Origin: Hymenoscyphus infarciens
Taxonomy: Eukaryota; Ascomycota; Leotiomycetes; Helotiales; Helotiaceae
Length of the DNA: 64,000 nt
Assembly (NCBI GenBank): GCA_001414345.1
Contig: LLCB01000072.1
Coordinates: 1-64,000 of the forward strand
Direction of reading: 5' to 3'
How positions within the stretch are numbered: position 1 is the stretch's first letter; each line of letters begins with the position of its first letter. The translations under genes and the position numbers were made by a program. Below are positions 1 to 11,931 of this stretch, piece after piece. The notes beneath the pieces are model-generated. The model was not told where the DNA came from. It saw only the letters and a list, made by a program, of their open reading frames with translations, and searched no databases.

Positions 1-88
1 GGGTGGGGGGGGGGTGGCGGTGCGGGGGGTGGGTAGGGGCGGCGGGATAGGGCGGGTGAGAGGGGGGGGGGGGGGGGGGGGGGGGTAA
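1..88. repeat. Poly-G low-complexity edge
   Basis: Almost pure G with scattered T and A, including an uninterrupted G run near 61-85. It directly abuts a repeat copy that starts at 89. The related copy at 26481 is also preceded by a short G run (TTTGAGGGGGG), so part of the tract may be genuine and expanded. A sequencing or assembly artefact at a contig end is just as likely. Confidence 0.8.
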
Positions 89-420
89 GATCAGATTCGG
101 AAGCCTTCGCGATGACTATGGTATGTCGACTTCACCGAACCTTGTACAGCATTCCCTGTACAGAGAGGGTTATTAGGATTCTCGGGAACACTCAGCGTAT
201 TCCAATCCTTTAACGCGTCAATAACACGATTTTCACCAGCTATCTATAACCGATACTAAACCTTGAAATCACTAGCCGTCCGGGAGGTCTCTGGAATCCC
301 GGCTATTTGAGGTTGTCCTTGGCGACTGGTCCGATTCTGGCCTAAAGCGAAAACAGGTGCCGACGCGCTCGAAAGAGATATTATTTATGCCGTCACCGGC
401 GAAGAAGAGTTTAGCCTTTT
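89..420 (+). repeat. GC-balanced repeat copy related to the 3' part of the LTR element at 24574-27170
   Basis: This stretch aligns over its whole length with 26481-26785. The differences are mostly C-to-T and G-to-A; for example CCTGTACAGAGAGG here reads CCTATATAGAGAGG there. So this copy is the little-mutated version and the other is RIP-degraded. No protein is recognisable. It runs straight into an inverted LTR fragment through the shared string AGTTTAGCCTTTT, which suggests a recombination or rearrangement junction there. Confidence 0.75.
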
Positions 421-514
421 CTTCCGTATCAGAGCCTAGTATCTACGTATGTTATTCTGCCGAACGTACTCCTATATGCCTCTTCTGTAGTAGTGTGTAT
501 TTCGTGCCGTTATA
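408..514 (-). mobile_element. Inverted LTR fragment of the 24574-27170 family
   Basis: The reverse complement matches the first part of the 5' LTR at 24574, reading TATAACGGCACGAAATACAC from the outer end. It keeps CpA and TpG positions that are TpA in other copies, so it is little affected by RIP. Only the outer roughly 107 bases of the LTR are present. The inner end lies at AGTTTAGCCTTTT, the same string that ends the flanking repeat. Confidence 0.75.
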
Positions 515-2023
515 TAAAACTTGAGAGTCGCTTGTACTTTAAACCTTGTACTGCAGGTGTTGTTATTGGCTCCTCCCCTTATATATATACTCTCTCACTT
601 CGACTCGGCATCTACCTTACCTAGGTACAACAGTTGAATTAGACTTGCGGTGTTATTTAGGATTTGAGAATTAAGAAATACTTCCGATGTTTATTTTCTA
701 CCTTGGGAATAGCCCGCCTTGAGGAATTTGGAATTTTGGTATTGAGAGTGTGGATGGATCGATGTTGGAACTACCTTACGTATTTGCCTTGTGGAAGTTT
801 GATGGGGGAGGAGCGATGTTGCTTTTAGTTTTAGTTTGTAGAAGAATCTTATAATATCGTAGTTCTAGCTATTCAGAGCATAGCTACGAGAAAAGGTGAA
901 TCGGGAGGAGGAGGGGATAGGATGGGGATGGGGATGGATATACTCCCGTCCGAGGGGAATAGTGTTTAGGCTTTCACTCTTGCTCCTTGCGGTGGGTCCA
1001 AGTCGAGTTGAGAGATGAAATTAGGAAAGAAGCGACCCGTGATCTAAGAGTTCTAGGGATACCTCTTTTCTTTTCTTCTTCTTGACTTGACTCTCTTACT
1101 CTTAGATATGTAGCCAACGCGCTGTAAACGTTATTACGTCACCGAGTGGATTTATGCTTGATACTATAGTAGGTGTGGTTACCCCTCGTCGAGCGAGAAG
1201 GAAGGTCGAGAACTTCTACATACTATACTTTGGGTTTTTTTTTCTAGAAAGATACGATCTAGAAGGAGCGATGGATATCAAGGTAAGAAATAGCGTAAGT
1301 TATAAGGTTAAACCCCCTCTTCAAAAAAAATTGTTTTTGAAAAGTTAAAGTAAGTTAGATATTAAGAATAGTGCGATATTAAGCTTTCTTCTACCTCTAT
1401 ATTACTAGTATATACTCTGCTAAAAGAAACAAACCACCTATATAACTTATTATAAAGAAGTTGTAAAAATAGAGAAAAGAAATATAAGAAAATATAGAAT
1501 CTATCGAAGTGCTATTAGCTAAGAATCTAGATTTTCTTTATATGTTTTAGTATAGGTTTATTACTATAGAAATAGAGAGAAGGTTAGGAGAGGCGCGATA
1601 CTACTTAAAAATATTTAGAAGTTATCTTATATAGAGTCTTTATTCTACGTAAGGTCTTTATTCTACGTAAGATATTAATACTATTTAATTATAAAAAGAG
1701 AACAAAAAAGATAAGAAGATAGAGAGTATACTAAGGTATTAATTCTAAGTATCTAGATTTCATTTTTTTAGTTATTTACGTAGAGTAGAAGTTGAATAAT
1801 AAAGTTATTAGAGAGAGGCGATATAAGAGAGATATAGAGGTACTTATATCTACTCTAACTATCTATAAAAGTAGGAAATAAATAGTTTCTTTTAAGTTTA
1901 TAACACGCTCTATATATAGAGTAGAGTACTTTATAAGCTCTATATTCTTTAAAGAGAAAAAGAGAGAGAAATAGATAGTTCTAAGACTTTTTATTATATA
2001 ATCCTAAAAATTAATAGTACTAT
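515..2023. other. Gene-free stretch, GC-balanced then AT-rich
   Basis: About 515-1380 has ordinary base composition and no convincing gene; the 64-codon frame at 1154 resembles nothing. From about 1380 the sequence becomes very AT-rich, with TpA-dense text and no long frame, as expected of RIP-degraded repeat DNA. No further element ends could be delimited. Confidence 0.6.
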
Positions 2024-2346
2024 TATAATAGTATGAAAAACATACTACGATAGAAGAGGTATATAAAAGTATATTTAGTAGAATAATATACGTAGATACT
2101 AGGCTCTAATATAGAAGAAAAGACTAAACTAGTCTTTTCTAACTATAAGAGAGTAAGTAGCTATATATAAGAGATCGAACTATACTAAAAGGACTAAAAC
2201 CAAAGCCTAAAACCTATAAACGTTTAAAAGTCTAAATATATATAACCTTTCTAAATTAGATAATACCTAGTAATATAAACTAATAATAGCTAAAAGCTAA
2301 ATATATAATAAGTAAACTTAGCTAATTAGAATAGCTAGTTATTATA
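2024..2346 (+). mobile_element. Solo LTR, RIP-degraded
   Basis: It aligns with the LTRs at 24574 and 26786: the same order of blocks, including GATACTAGGCTC and CTAAATTAGATAAT. It starts TATAATAG and ends TTATTATA, matching the family's inverted termini after RIP. Five bases, ACTAT, are repeated on both sides (2019-2023 and 2347-2351), a target-site duplication of the size made by LTR-retrotransposon integrases. No internal region is attached, so it is a recombination-derived solo LTR. Confidence 0.85.
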
Positions 2347-2700
2347 ACTATATTAGAGTCTAGTTAATACTTATATAATTTAATTTAGATATATAAGATT
2401 TATATACAAGTATAGAGTCAAAAGGTGCTATATATATAAGTTAAAGATTAAGAGGTTAAAAGAGTATATTATTTAATTTTAGTAGTATATATCTTTATAT
2501 ACTTATTTAAAGAAAGTATGAGTAAAAGTATATACTATAATATATATTAGCTAAACGTAAGTATATATAGTATAAAAAAAAGAACTAATATAAATAAGCT
2601 AAATAAACTCTTAAATAACTCTCTTAAGCTACTCTTAGAACTATATACTTATTAGAATAGTAGACCTATTTAGATAGTTTTAAGAAAGTAAGATAGTTCT

Positions 2701-3272
2701 TATAATAATTAGTAGAATAAATAGCTTTAACTACTACGCTAGCGAGCTAAAAGGTATAAGAATTAACTATTAGCTAATTCGCGATTCTATTATATTAGAA
2801 GAGTAGTAGCATCGCCTACGTAATCTCTCTAGCTACGTAACGACCTATTATATCTCTCGCGCTTCTAGAGTAGCTATTCTTAGCCGTAGCGTCTTAGTAT
2901 AGTTCTCTATATAGTAGAGATAGTTGACTATAAGACTAAATAACCTCTATACTAGAGTAATTATCTATATTCTTAGAGACTACGTACGCTATAGTATTTA
3001 GAATATAGTATCTTTTAAGTAACCGAGTCCTTGCTTAGTAAGCTAACACGCTATTTACTACGTTATATATATCTCTAGCTAATATCTTAGAACCTTAGTT
3101 ACTAAATAGGTTAATTCTTCTATAATAATTAGTAGAATAAATAGCTTTAACTACTACGCTAGCGAGCTAAAAGGTATAAGAATTAACTATTAGCTAATTC
3201 GCGATTCTACTATATTATAAGAGCAGCGGTATCGCCTACGTAACCTCTCTAGCCACGTAACGACCTATTATA
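2701..3272. mobile_element. Miniature LTR element (TRIM), 572 bases
   Basis: Two nearly identical 152-base direct repeats (2701-2852 and 3121-3272) bracket a 268-base non-coding interior. Each repeat starts TATAATAATTAG and ends CCTATTATA, so the ends are inverted copies. GTTCT occurs immediately outside both ends (2696-2700 and 3273-3277), a 5-base target-site duplication. The two repeats differ at few positions, for example GTAGTAGCATCGCC against GCAGCGGTATCGCC, a transition pattern that fits RIP. There is no coding capacity, so it would depend on another element's enzymes. The primer-binding site and polypurine tract are not obvious. Confidence 0.85.
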
Positions 3273-3640
3273 GTTCTTAATAGTTCTTATATAAATTCTA
3301 TTTAATATTCTTAGATAGTTTTTAAAAAGAACTCTCTAAAGTAGTTTAGATAGTAGTTCTAGAATAGCTTAATAGTTCTCTAAGAGAGTATATAGACTAA
3401 GTATAATACTTCTAAATTCCTAAAACCTATATATTATAAAGAAGTACTACTTACTTATATAACTCTACTATAAATATAATACTAGAATAAGCTTATATAT
3501 AAAGTTTTACTAAATCAATTAATTTTATAACTTATACTCTTATAGCGTTAGTATTAATAGTTTATAAGTAATACTAAGTATTTAAAAGAGTCTATATATA
3601 TCTCTACTTCTTAAGCTAAGATGTCTAAAATAGTCTTAGA
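3273..3640. other. AT-rich RIP-like spacer
   Basis: Between the TRIM and the first hAT MITE. No open frame of note. It includes one copy of the target duplication of each neighbour (3273-3277 and 3633-3640). Confidence 0.6.
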
Positions 3641-4392
3641 TAGTATAGTCGATAGTATTTAGAATATTATACTACTATGATATATTATTAGAAACCTACT
3701 TTAATACGTACTATTTATACTATTTAAATACTACGATATCTAATAATATTATCCTTTATATTATTAGTATTTTAATCGATATTATGATAATATCGTAGTA
3801 TTACTAAGCCATAATATTTAAGCTTTTTACCTCGGATTTTACTCTACTTCTTTTCAGCCTTTTATTTTAGCTTTATATAGTATAACGTATAATATAAAAA
3901 ATATATAGCTGAATAGCTAGAATTATAAATCTATTTAATTAGAGTATTTCAAAAAAAGAATCATATAAATAGCTCTTAAATTAACCTAAATATTATAAGG
4001 TTAAAAAGGTAGCCCGTGCGAGATGAAAACACTAAGTACTAATTCGACGACAATAACGTTAGATTACTAGCTAGAATATAATAAACTAGTGTATTGAATT
4101 CTACTAAGTTTTACTCTTTAATTATAGGCAAATATTAACTAAATCGATGAATAAAGATTATTTTAGTCTAATAAGTAAGTAATAAAAGAGTATATAGAAA
4201 AAGTATAAATAGCCTTATTTTGAGAAAAAGTGGGTTTTAGCGCTTACGAGTTATTAAAAGATATACTATATAATATCACGATATTACGATCGTATTATAG
4301 CGTATTTGGATACGTACTACTAGGATATTATAATAATATATTAATCTAAAATACTATAGTATTTTATCACGATAATACTATCGACTATACTA
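3641..4392. mobile_element. hAT-type MITE, family 1, copy 1
   Basis: A 752-base non-coding element. The left end reads TAGTATAGTCGATAGTATT and the reverse complement of the right end reads the same for about 19 bases. The eight bases GTCTTAGA flank both ends (3633-3640 and 4393-4400). An 8-base duplication is characteristic of hAT transposons. The less mutated right end of copy 2 shows the ancestral terminus began CAGTGTGG, a classic hAT start, here converted to TAGTATAG by RIP. Confidence 0.85.
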
Positions 4393-4668
4393 GTCTTAGA
4401 TTAACTAGGCTATTCTAGTATAATCTCTTTAAAGAGACTATAATAGTTAATCTTACTTCTAAAAGACTCTCTATTATATAAACTTTTCTAGAATAATTTA
4501 AGTAAAAGAGTCTCTTAGTAATAGGCAGTTATAGAAAAGTTATTCTATCTAGTATTAGAACTGTCTAAGAAGTCCTTAGACAGAACTAAATTTAAGATAG
4601 TTAGATAGCTGTTTATATTTACTCTCTTTTCTCTTTGAGGTAATTTTTTTTCAGTTCCTAGAGAGTAC
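4393..4668. other. AT-rich spacer between two hAT MITE copies
   Basis: No gene. It contains the right target duplication of copy 1 (4393-4400) and the left target duplication of copy 2 (GAGAGTAC, 4661-4668). Confidence 0.6.
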
Positions 4669-5442
4669 TAGTATAGTCGATAGTATTTGTAATATTATAC
4701 TACTACGATATATTATTAGAAACCCACTTTAATACGTACTATTTATACTATTTAAATACTATGATATCTAATAATATTATTCTTTATATTATTAGTATTT
4801 TACTCGATATTATGATAATATCGTAGTATTGCTAAGCCTAAATATTTAAGCTTTTTACTCTAGATTTTAACTCTACTTCTTTTTAGTCTTATCTTTTAAA
4901 ACTATATAGTATAACGTATAGTATAGAAAATATAGTACTAAATAGCTAGAATTATAGATCTATTTAAATAGAGTATTTTAAAAAAAAGAATTATATAAAT
5001 AGCTCTTAAACTAACCCGAGTAATATAAAGTAATAAATGTGGCTTATACGAGATAGATTTCTAGACATGTTTCTATTAATACTAAGTACTAATTCGACGA
5101 CAACAACGTTAGATTAATAGCTAGAATATAATAAACTAGTATATTGAATTCTACTAAGTTTTACCCTTTAATTATAAGTAAATATTAACTAAATCGATAA
5201 ATAAAAATTATTTTAGTCTAATAAGTAAGTAATAAAAGAGTATATAGAAAAAGTGTGAATAGCCTCATTTTAAGAAAAAGTGGGTTTTAGCGCTTACAAG
5301 TTATTAAAAGATATACTATATAATATCACGATATTACGATAGTATTATAGCGTATTTAGATACGTACTACTGGGATATCATAATAATATATTAATCTAAA
5401 ATACTGCAGTATTTTATCACGGTAATACTATCGACCACACTG
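4669..5442. mobile_element. hAT-type MITE, family 1, copy 2
   Basis: A 774-base relative of the element at 3641, same orientation, alignable over its whole length. The left end is TAGTATAGTCGATAGTATT and the right end is CTATCGACCACACTG. GAGAGTAC flanks both ends (4661-4668 and 5443-5450), a perfect 8-base target duplication. Having its own distinct target site shows two separate insertions and not a segmental duplication. It has no coding capacity and a transposase source is not in the window. Confidence 0.85.
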
Positions 5443-5450
5443 GAGAGTAC

Positions 5451-6256
5451 GACAACAGTTATTCGTGCACATTTCATTTCACAATTCAGTAGAGCAACTC
5501 TCTATGTTCTTTCACTTCAGTATTTTCTACACGTCTGCCCTTCCCAGTTCCTCTCCCTCGCCACATATTAGAGTTTGTTTAGTAGTTACTTGAGAACCTT
5601 GTTGACGCATCTTGTCTATTCGTCGTTGAGGAGCTTCTGAAAGTGGACAGCCTCTTCTGAGTCGTCATCGTCCTCCTCCTCTAGAACCCCCAAAAAAAGA
5701 AAAATTACCCCACAGCCGTGTGTCATTACCATGCCTGCTTCGTTGAATATCCCTTCCATTTTGCCCATTTTCAACAACAGATTCTCCACGAAAAGGTGTA
5801 ATGACGATTTCGAAACCGTGGAAATTAGTCGCAAGGACAACTCTGCCCATCGCGACTCTCGAGGACAATCATCGATTAGGCTACTCCGCCCGTTGAGGAA
5901 AACCGGATGCAGTATGGGAGAAGAAAAGGGTCTGGGAAAGAAAAGTATGCACAAAGCAAGCAAAGAGCGCGCGGAATGCTGCTAGGGGGAACCTGGTCTT
6001 GGTGGTCGGTCTTCGAAGTATGGAGTCGTCTTTGGTTGAAGGGAAGGAGATGTAGAATGAGAAACACAATAGAGTGGAGTGGGACTGTGTAGTTGCAGAA
6101 CCATTATTAGTCGTAAAAGGTGCCCGCGATAGGACCAAACTGTGTCGGTGTGAGAGAGTTGTCGCCGTTCAATGGCTCTTTACCAAGCACATATATTGCT
6201 CTCCATCGGCGTAAGGGAGAAGGCGGATTGGCAAAGAGAGGGAGGGAGCGAGCGAA
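5451..6256. other. Intergenic, no gene recognised
   Basis: GC-balanced DNA with several overlapping short frames on both strands (for example 5731-5985 plus and 5616-5963 minus). None has a recognisable domain, and their mutual overlap argues against them. Confidence 0.5.
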
Positions 6257-6499
6257 TTAATGGCTCTGTAGCCAAATCCACCGGTTTCTAAGAGAATAAT
6301 AAGTGTATGTTCGAAGTACTGGTTGCCCCGAAGCCTGGGCGCGACGGGTCATCTCCACATTCATTGCACGAGCGGCATCGTTCCAAGTGTAGGTCAGGAG
6401 GTCTGTTCGAGGTAGGCCAACTCTAAGGAATTCGCTCATGAGGAGGTAGTCTTCTTCTTCGGTCCAATGGACCCGGGACGCTGTGGACTGGGTGGACAT
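6257..6499 (-). CDS. Short SANT/Myb-like protein, probably truncated
   Basis: An 80-residue frame with an SANT/Myb-like start (HWTEEEDYLLMSEFLRVG, residues about 11-28), a middle tryptophan in TYTWNDAARAMN, and RNRWIWLQ near the end. The spaced tryptophans and the acidic first helix fit a Myb-like three-helix domain. It is clearly related to the 152-residue protein at 10574-11032: both have WxxEEDxxLMSxFLxVG and WxDAAxxMN. It stops right after the third helix, where the paralogue goes on for about 70 residues, so it is either a minimal member or a truncated copy. No intron is needed. The role is unknown; DNA or chromatin binding is inferred from the fold only. Confidence 0.5.
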   Translation of the reverse strand: MSTQSTASRVHWTEEEDYLLMSEFLRVGLPRTDLLTYTWNDAARAMNVEMTRRAQASGQPVLRTYTYYSLRNRWIWLQSH

Positions 6500-8010
6500 C
6501 GTGGGAGTTTTGGAGGAGTATGGAGGTGTTGGATGGGACCGTTTCGTGCGTGCGATATCGAGAGCTTGATTGTAGCTTTTGTGGGAAGCGGACGTGGGAA
6601 AAGATAGCGCAGGTTGGTTGTTGACTTTGCGATGCTGCTGAGTTTCCCGAGGTTGCGTTTTTGCTGCTGTAGAGATTTGAGACTGGAAGACGTATCAAGG
6701 CGGTTCCCCTCAACAGATAAGCGTGGCTACAGTGTCTCTGCCTTTTTGGCAGCCTTACCCTCAACGCTTCACTTGGCCAATGCACTTCTCCTAGAGAAGA
6801 ACCATAATCTTAATGCGAATTCTTCAAGCTATTCTCTTGGTCTCTAGCTTGATTCCAATCACCAAGAAAATCCGCAGTGAGAGGAGATCAAAGGCCTCAA
6901 ATGTCTTTTGGGTTTCATGTCAAGTTGAGATGAAGAAAACGCACTCCTAAGATCGTTCAAAACTAGATGCGTGTGCAGAGGATTCAGAATAGGAGACAAT
7001 AACAGAAAAGCACCACCTAAACTCACAATTCATGTTGAAAACTTGCAAGCAAAAGTTTTTAAATCTGCTTGGCACTGCCATATTCTTGTTCTCAGCTTGG
7101 GAAAATCTCGGTTACTAACCGAACCCCTTAACAGACAGACTGCGTGCTTCTTTGTCACAATCTTAAAAAAGAGGACATTTGTTTTAGTCTCTCAGTAATA
7201 AATCTTACCCGTAATAATAGATATAACACCTGAGAAGAGCAGCAAGTTTTTTAGAACTAAGCGAATGAGAGCTGGTATGCTTTATTTACTAATAAAAATT
7301 AACCAAGTCTATCTGTAATAAAAGGGCTTAAAAACAAGCCGTTGAGTAGCAAGCTCTGTTTTACTAAGCTGTTGTAAACTTTCTTGAATAATCATATTAA
7401 GTAAAGATTACTTAGATAAATATCTAGTACTCTATCTCTTTAGGTAGTTTGAAACCTTTAATAATTAACTTAATTATACTAGATAGCCTTGAATAATAAC
7501 ATTAAGTAATTACTTTTCAGATGAATATTTAATACTATATACTTATGTAGAGCTTAGAAACTAACTCATATTAACTTACTTACTTTAAATATTCTTAAAT
7601 AATAAGATTTAATAGTCGAAGTTACTAGACTTCCTACTAGTTAGCTCAGGAGTATAGTCTATACTAGGCCTTTATAAGTTCTCTTTCAAGTGAAGTATAA
7701 ATAGTCAATTAAGGTTTTAGTTAATTATGACTTAATTTACTTTTTTAAAAATATATATCTACGTTAGTTCTATCGACTCTAACTACTTACGGACTCTAAC
7801 TAGATACTTTACTTCTCTAAAATAGAGAGTAAAATAACTATCTACTTAATTGGCTAACTTGTTATAAATATATATACTTCGCTAGAAGTAATAGTTATAG
7901 AGATATATTTAGAGTTAGTAAGTAGTCAAGGTTAGTAGAACTAATCTTATAAGAAGTTAGCTAGAAATCTTAAAAAACAAATTAATTCTAAAGTATCTTA
8001 ATTATCTAAG
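6500..8010. other. Intergenic and AT-rich island, no gene
   Basis: 6500-7200 has ordinary composition with only small unconvincing frames. From about 7200 the DNA is TA-rich and lacks frames, as in the other RIP-degraded stretches. Confidence 0.5.
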
Positions 8011-8448
8011 GGCCTGTTTAGCTCGTATAATTTATTTAAATATAGATATAGATATCTAACGAGATGCTCTAAATAAGAACCTCGTATAAGTTAGTATATA
8101 TTCTTGTTTCTTAATATATTAAGTAATTGTTTAGCTCGTAGTGTATATTCTAGTGTGTATTCTTAGTAAGTAGTAGTTTAAATAGGTGTCTTAATAGTAG
8201 TAAGAAAACATATATATATAAAGTTTTAAAGATTTATACTTTTAGAGGTCTAAATCTTTTTTTGATAGTATATATCCTATTTATATATATACTAAGATAT
8301 ACGAGGTTAATTAAGGAATTTATATTACTTTTAAATATAGCTACTAAGCACAAGTGTATATATAGAATTGGTACGTAAATAACTATATATATATTACCTC
8401 CTGATTTCTAGTAGTATATATTCTAGATATATACGAGCTAAACAGGCC
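8011..8448. mobile_element. MITE with 19-base terminal inverted repeats
   Basis: The left end GGCCTGTTTAGCTCGTATA and the reverse complement of the right end are identical for 19 bases. The 438-base interior is AT-rich and non-coding. No convincing target duplication is visible (left flank ATCTAAG, right flank TCAACAG). The superfamily is therefore uncertain; a Harbinger-like or hAT-like origin is possible. Confidence 0.65.
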
Positions 8449-9005
8449 TCAACAGACTCTCCCTTTAATCACTATAAATACCTTGACTTACTATACTTAT
8501 AAAGACTTCATTTATATATGCTCCGAAGCTAACAGGTACTTAGTACTCTAAAGTGGTGAAATAATTTGTCAATTGTATAATTGGTGAGTAAAGAATACTT
8601 GTGCTGTTTTTGAAAAGTTTACTTATTCTATTTTCGTTCTAATTTTTACTTAGAAGTGGATCATTCTAATTTAGAGCAAAATAAAACATGGAAACCTCAT
8701 CCACCTTCTTTCCTGTTCAAGTCTTCAATCGCTCTCTTTTTCCTTCTCTTTCATTTCGCCATGCTTCTCACAGCTGTGTGCGATATTGAAACTCAAGGTT
8801 TTTATTGTTTTTTTCTCAATGATTTGTCCGTTTTAAACCTTTGGGAATTCTGTTAATAATGAGGATCAATTGGTGTCACCAACGACATAGGTTCTCTGAG
8901 CGGGACTCGGAAAACACAGCAGACATCGGTAGCAACTGGTAATTTATCTCGAAAACTTACAAAGCATTGTGTCGTTGGCTGTTTCTGAGGTAAACCAATC
9001 CGAGG
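8449..9005. other. Intergenic spacer
   Basis: No gene is supported. The 66-codon frame at 8656-8856 is hydrophobic in part but has no recognisable feature. The last eight bases, ATCCGAGG (8998-9005), are the left target duplication of the next element. Confidence 0.5.
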
Positions 9006-9896
9006 CAGTGTTTTGGCTTTCCCCGCCTTGGTCAGCCTGGCACTCTGGAGAGGATAGGCTACCCCTCTCTATTAGGAAAGGAGAGGATAGGCTAATTTCA
9101 CTTATAGGCTAGGCTGAATTAGGTAGGAGAGATACTAAATTTGGATAGGAGAGGTAAGGAAGACTAAAAGATAGGGCTAGGTAAGGAGAGGTGCTAGGGA
9201 GGATAGGATAGAATAGGAAGTATATAAGTAAAAAGTATTAAAATAAGTAAAAAGTAATAAAAAGTATTAATATTATAGACTAATTTAAGAAGTATTAAAA
9301 ATAATATTATTATTAAAGCTGCTAAAAGACGAGATATTATACCTAAATTACGTATTTCCTAGTAGATTAGTAACGACCTAATTCTCTTTATCCTACTACT
9401 TACCTTCTAAGTCCTTTTAAATAGTACTAAATTAAGTGCTCTACCAGGTACTTGATTTACTTAGTCCTAGGCGTAATAGTCTATAATAGGGCCTCTTAAA
9501 TAAACCCTGCTTTGCTAGGTCCTGCTATAGACTGATTTGCCTAGGACGAAGTACTATAGTAAAACCCCTTGTTTTTAGGTACTGATTAGACTCTAATATT
9601 ATATGCTTTTCTTAGGTAGCACTACTCCTGCTAAATCTACTAATAATACTATAAATAATATATTTAAGGCTAGTATATACTCTCTCTAGCCTCCCCTATA
9701 GGCTAGGAAAGGCTACCTTAATACCTCGAATAAGAAAGGATAGGTAGAATAAATTTTAGAATAGGATTAGAGTGGCTAGGAGAAGTGATATATTAGGATA
9801 GGATTAGGTGGGATAGCCTTAAAATAGAGGTAGGAAGGAGAAGGATTGTTAAGGTAGGATAGGATAACAGATTAGGCGGGGAAACCCAAAACACTG
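9006..9896 (+). mobile_element. hAT-type MITE, family 2, copy 1
   Basis: An 891-base element whose left end is CAGTGTTTTGGCTTTCCCCG and whose right end, reverse-complemented, is CAGTGTTTTGGGTTTCCCCG. ATCCGAGG flanks both ends (8998-9005 and 9897-9904), a perfect 8-base target duplication. Termini starting CAGTG plus 8-base duplications place it in hAT. The interior has many degenerate AGGATAGGCTAG-like strings near both ends and no transposase. The GC-containing termini show it is less RIP-mutated than family 1. Confidence 0.9.
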
Positions 9897-9904
9897 ATCC
9901 GAGG

Positions 9905-10573
9905 TAATACGGTTGGCTGACACTCAACGACTCTTAGCTACGTATGCTCTTTTGGTATGTTTAACAATAAGTGCCATCGTGACTTCAACCTTGTGATACA
10001 AAATCATTCATTTAATGCTTGAGGAACTACTATACGTTGTGTTTGATACCGAGTTCGATGGATAATTGGGGGGCTATTTACGAGCGACCCACATAAAAGC
10101 CATAGAGCCGATGACCCAGAAACTAATCATCCAATACCATTAGTACCACCAAAGACCAACAAGCAGCAATCCAACAAAGTTCCGCTTTGTGTCCTGTTTT
10201 CCATACTTACCTTGTCAAAGACGCAGAGAAGTTAATAATCGAGTGCTGGAGAACGCATCTTACAATATAGTGAGGATGTTGGTGGCATTTGATAATGTTT
10301 GAATGGAGTTGGCAAGCTATACGATGTATATTGATAAATCGAGATTCGTCGACGAACCCACAGCGGAGAAGATCTTGTTCAGTGTATTTTAGGTCCCGTT
10401 ACTTGAATTTGACCTTGGCTACCTCTGGTTTCTGCCGCCATACTTTGTTGCCGTTCGTCCAGGGGTATGAGGGGAGCATTGTTTGTTCCTTGTCAGGAAG
10501 AAACTTCCATGGATACGCATCCAATACCACTACTTCCGATCTCAATTTCCTCCCTCGTCATCGTATCCGTACC
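9905..10573. other. Intergenic, no gene supported
   Basis: Ordinary composition. The plus-strand frame at 10289-10693 overlaps the 3' end of the SANT-like gene and shows no family resemblance. Confidence 0.5.
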
Positions 10574-11032
10574 TCATTGCTCCAAAAGCTGAGGGTCAAT
10601 CAAGCCCTCCCAGGGATCAGTTTCGACTTCCTTGGACGTGACCTCTTTTGGCTTGATTTGCCGGATGGTTTTGGCCTTCCTACCCTCAGGTGAACCCTCT
10701 CCCGAGTTAACATATCCCTTCTCAGACTCCTCTAAATCAAATCCCTCCTTCTCCAAAAATCTATCACTTGCCTTCTGCAACACTGTCCAACGGGAAAGAA
10801 CCATCTGCCGAGTATAAACCCTGCGTGGGTTCTCACCAGTGGCACCACCACGTCTAGCGACCTCCTCATTCATCTCCTTTGCGGCGTCTGTCCAGCTGTA
10901 CATTTTCTTTCTGGTTTCGTGGGGCTGGCCTACTTTGAGGAACACGCTCATAAGCATACAATCTTCTTCGTCGTTCCACAGATAGGTGTTGGTGGCAGAC
11001 CCAGGGCCATCTTTGCCATGTTGGGAGGGCAT
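10574..11032 (-). CDS. SANT/Myb-like protein, 152 residues
   Basis: A single-exon frame. Residues about 17-80 form a SANT/Myb-like unit with LWNDEEDCMLMSVFLKVGQ, then MYSWTDAAKEMNEE, then a basic segment RRVYTRQMVLSRW that supplies the third helix. The C-terminal half is charged and low in hydrophobics (KAKTIRQIKPKEV), ending in a DPWEGLIDPQLLEQ tail. It is a paralogue of the 80-residue frame at 6257 and shares the fold of the duplicated domains in the gene at 20934. The first ATG was taken as start. Such small SANT-like proteins are common and uncharacterised in filamentous fungi. DNA binding is inferred and the partner is unknown. Confidence 0.65.
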   Translation of the reverse strand: MPSQHGKDGPGSATNTYLWNDEEDCMLMSVFLKVGQPHETRKKMYSWTDAAKEMNEEVARRGGATGENPRRVYTRQMVLSRWTVLQKASDRFLEKEGFDLEESEKGYVNSGEGSPEGRKAKTIRQIKPKEVTSKEVETDPWEGLIDPQLLEQ

Positions 11033-11931
11033 ATTACGATGTCGTTGTTGTGTTGAGTCGATTTGCTGTTATTCCAGTCGTGGTTTTTGTACTGGTTGCA
11101 GTTTGAGAAATGGAAAGTTAAGAGAATTCATTTCAAATATGCTTTCTATATACTGGACATGAAAGGGACTTGTTCTTGGCATAAGCGTGCCTATCAATGT
11201 ACCAGTCTAGATTCACCCAAGCTTTGCACTTGTCTTTAAACAGCAGCAAGAATTGGTTAGATGCTTGGCTAGCAGTATTGAACAGTCTTTTTTTATGAAC
11301 CGTAATATGAAACATTCCCTCTAGTCTATGCAAATCAAAAAGTTGACTTACTGAGCAGTTGTGGTAAATGTGCAAAGCACAATATTATCTCCCCTGATCA
11401 GGTACAGGAACTTTCGAATCCACTGTACCTTCAGGTGAACAAAGCTTTCTTGTGGTCCTTCTAAACCAGGAAACAATGACAGGCAACATGCCTACGAGAA
11501 CTATTTTGAAACCTCAACTCAAAATAGAGAGGATAAAGTAATCTTGCACTGCGCTTCATTGGCATATTCCACAGAAAATGACACATGAGTGTGTAACAAC
11601 AATTGAAAGTGAGACTCTCGTCTCATGCGAAAGTGAAGAAGGGATCACGTGTTTTGAGACATTCCCTATTAACATGAAACAAATTCACAGGGATTTCTTT
11701 GTCAACAGTCGTTGTTTTGAGACTGATAGATAGTCAACAATATGGAATTGTGTTTTCTTAAGGCTAGTGTCTCTGGGAAGAATATTAACAAGAGAACACA
11801 TTAGAAGTTTTATTTACAAATATCACGAACTGGCAGTCCCTTTGTTCAAAATCTTGCACCGTCGGATTTCTTGAACTCCCAGTTCTGAATCTCTACAATG
11901 CTTCAGCCCAACATCATATTTCAATACTACC
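11033..11931. other. Intergenic, no gene supported
   Basis: Ordinary composition. The 80-codon minus frame at 11133-11375 has no recognisable feature. No repeat ends were found. Confidence 0.5.
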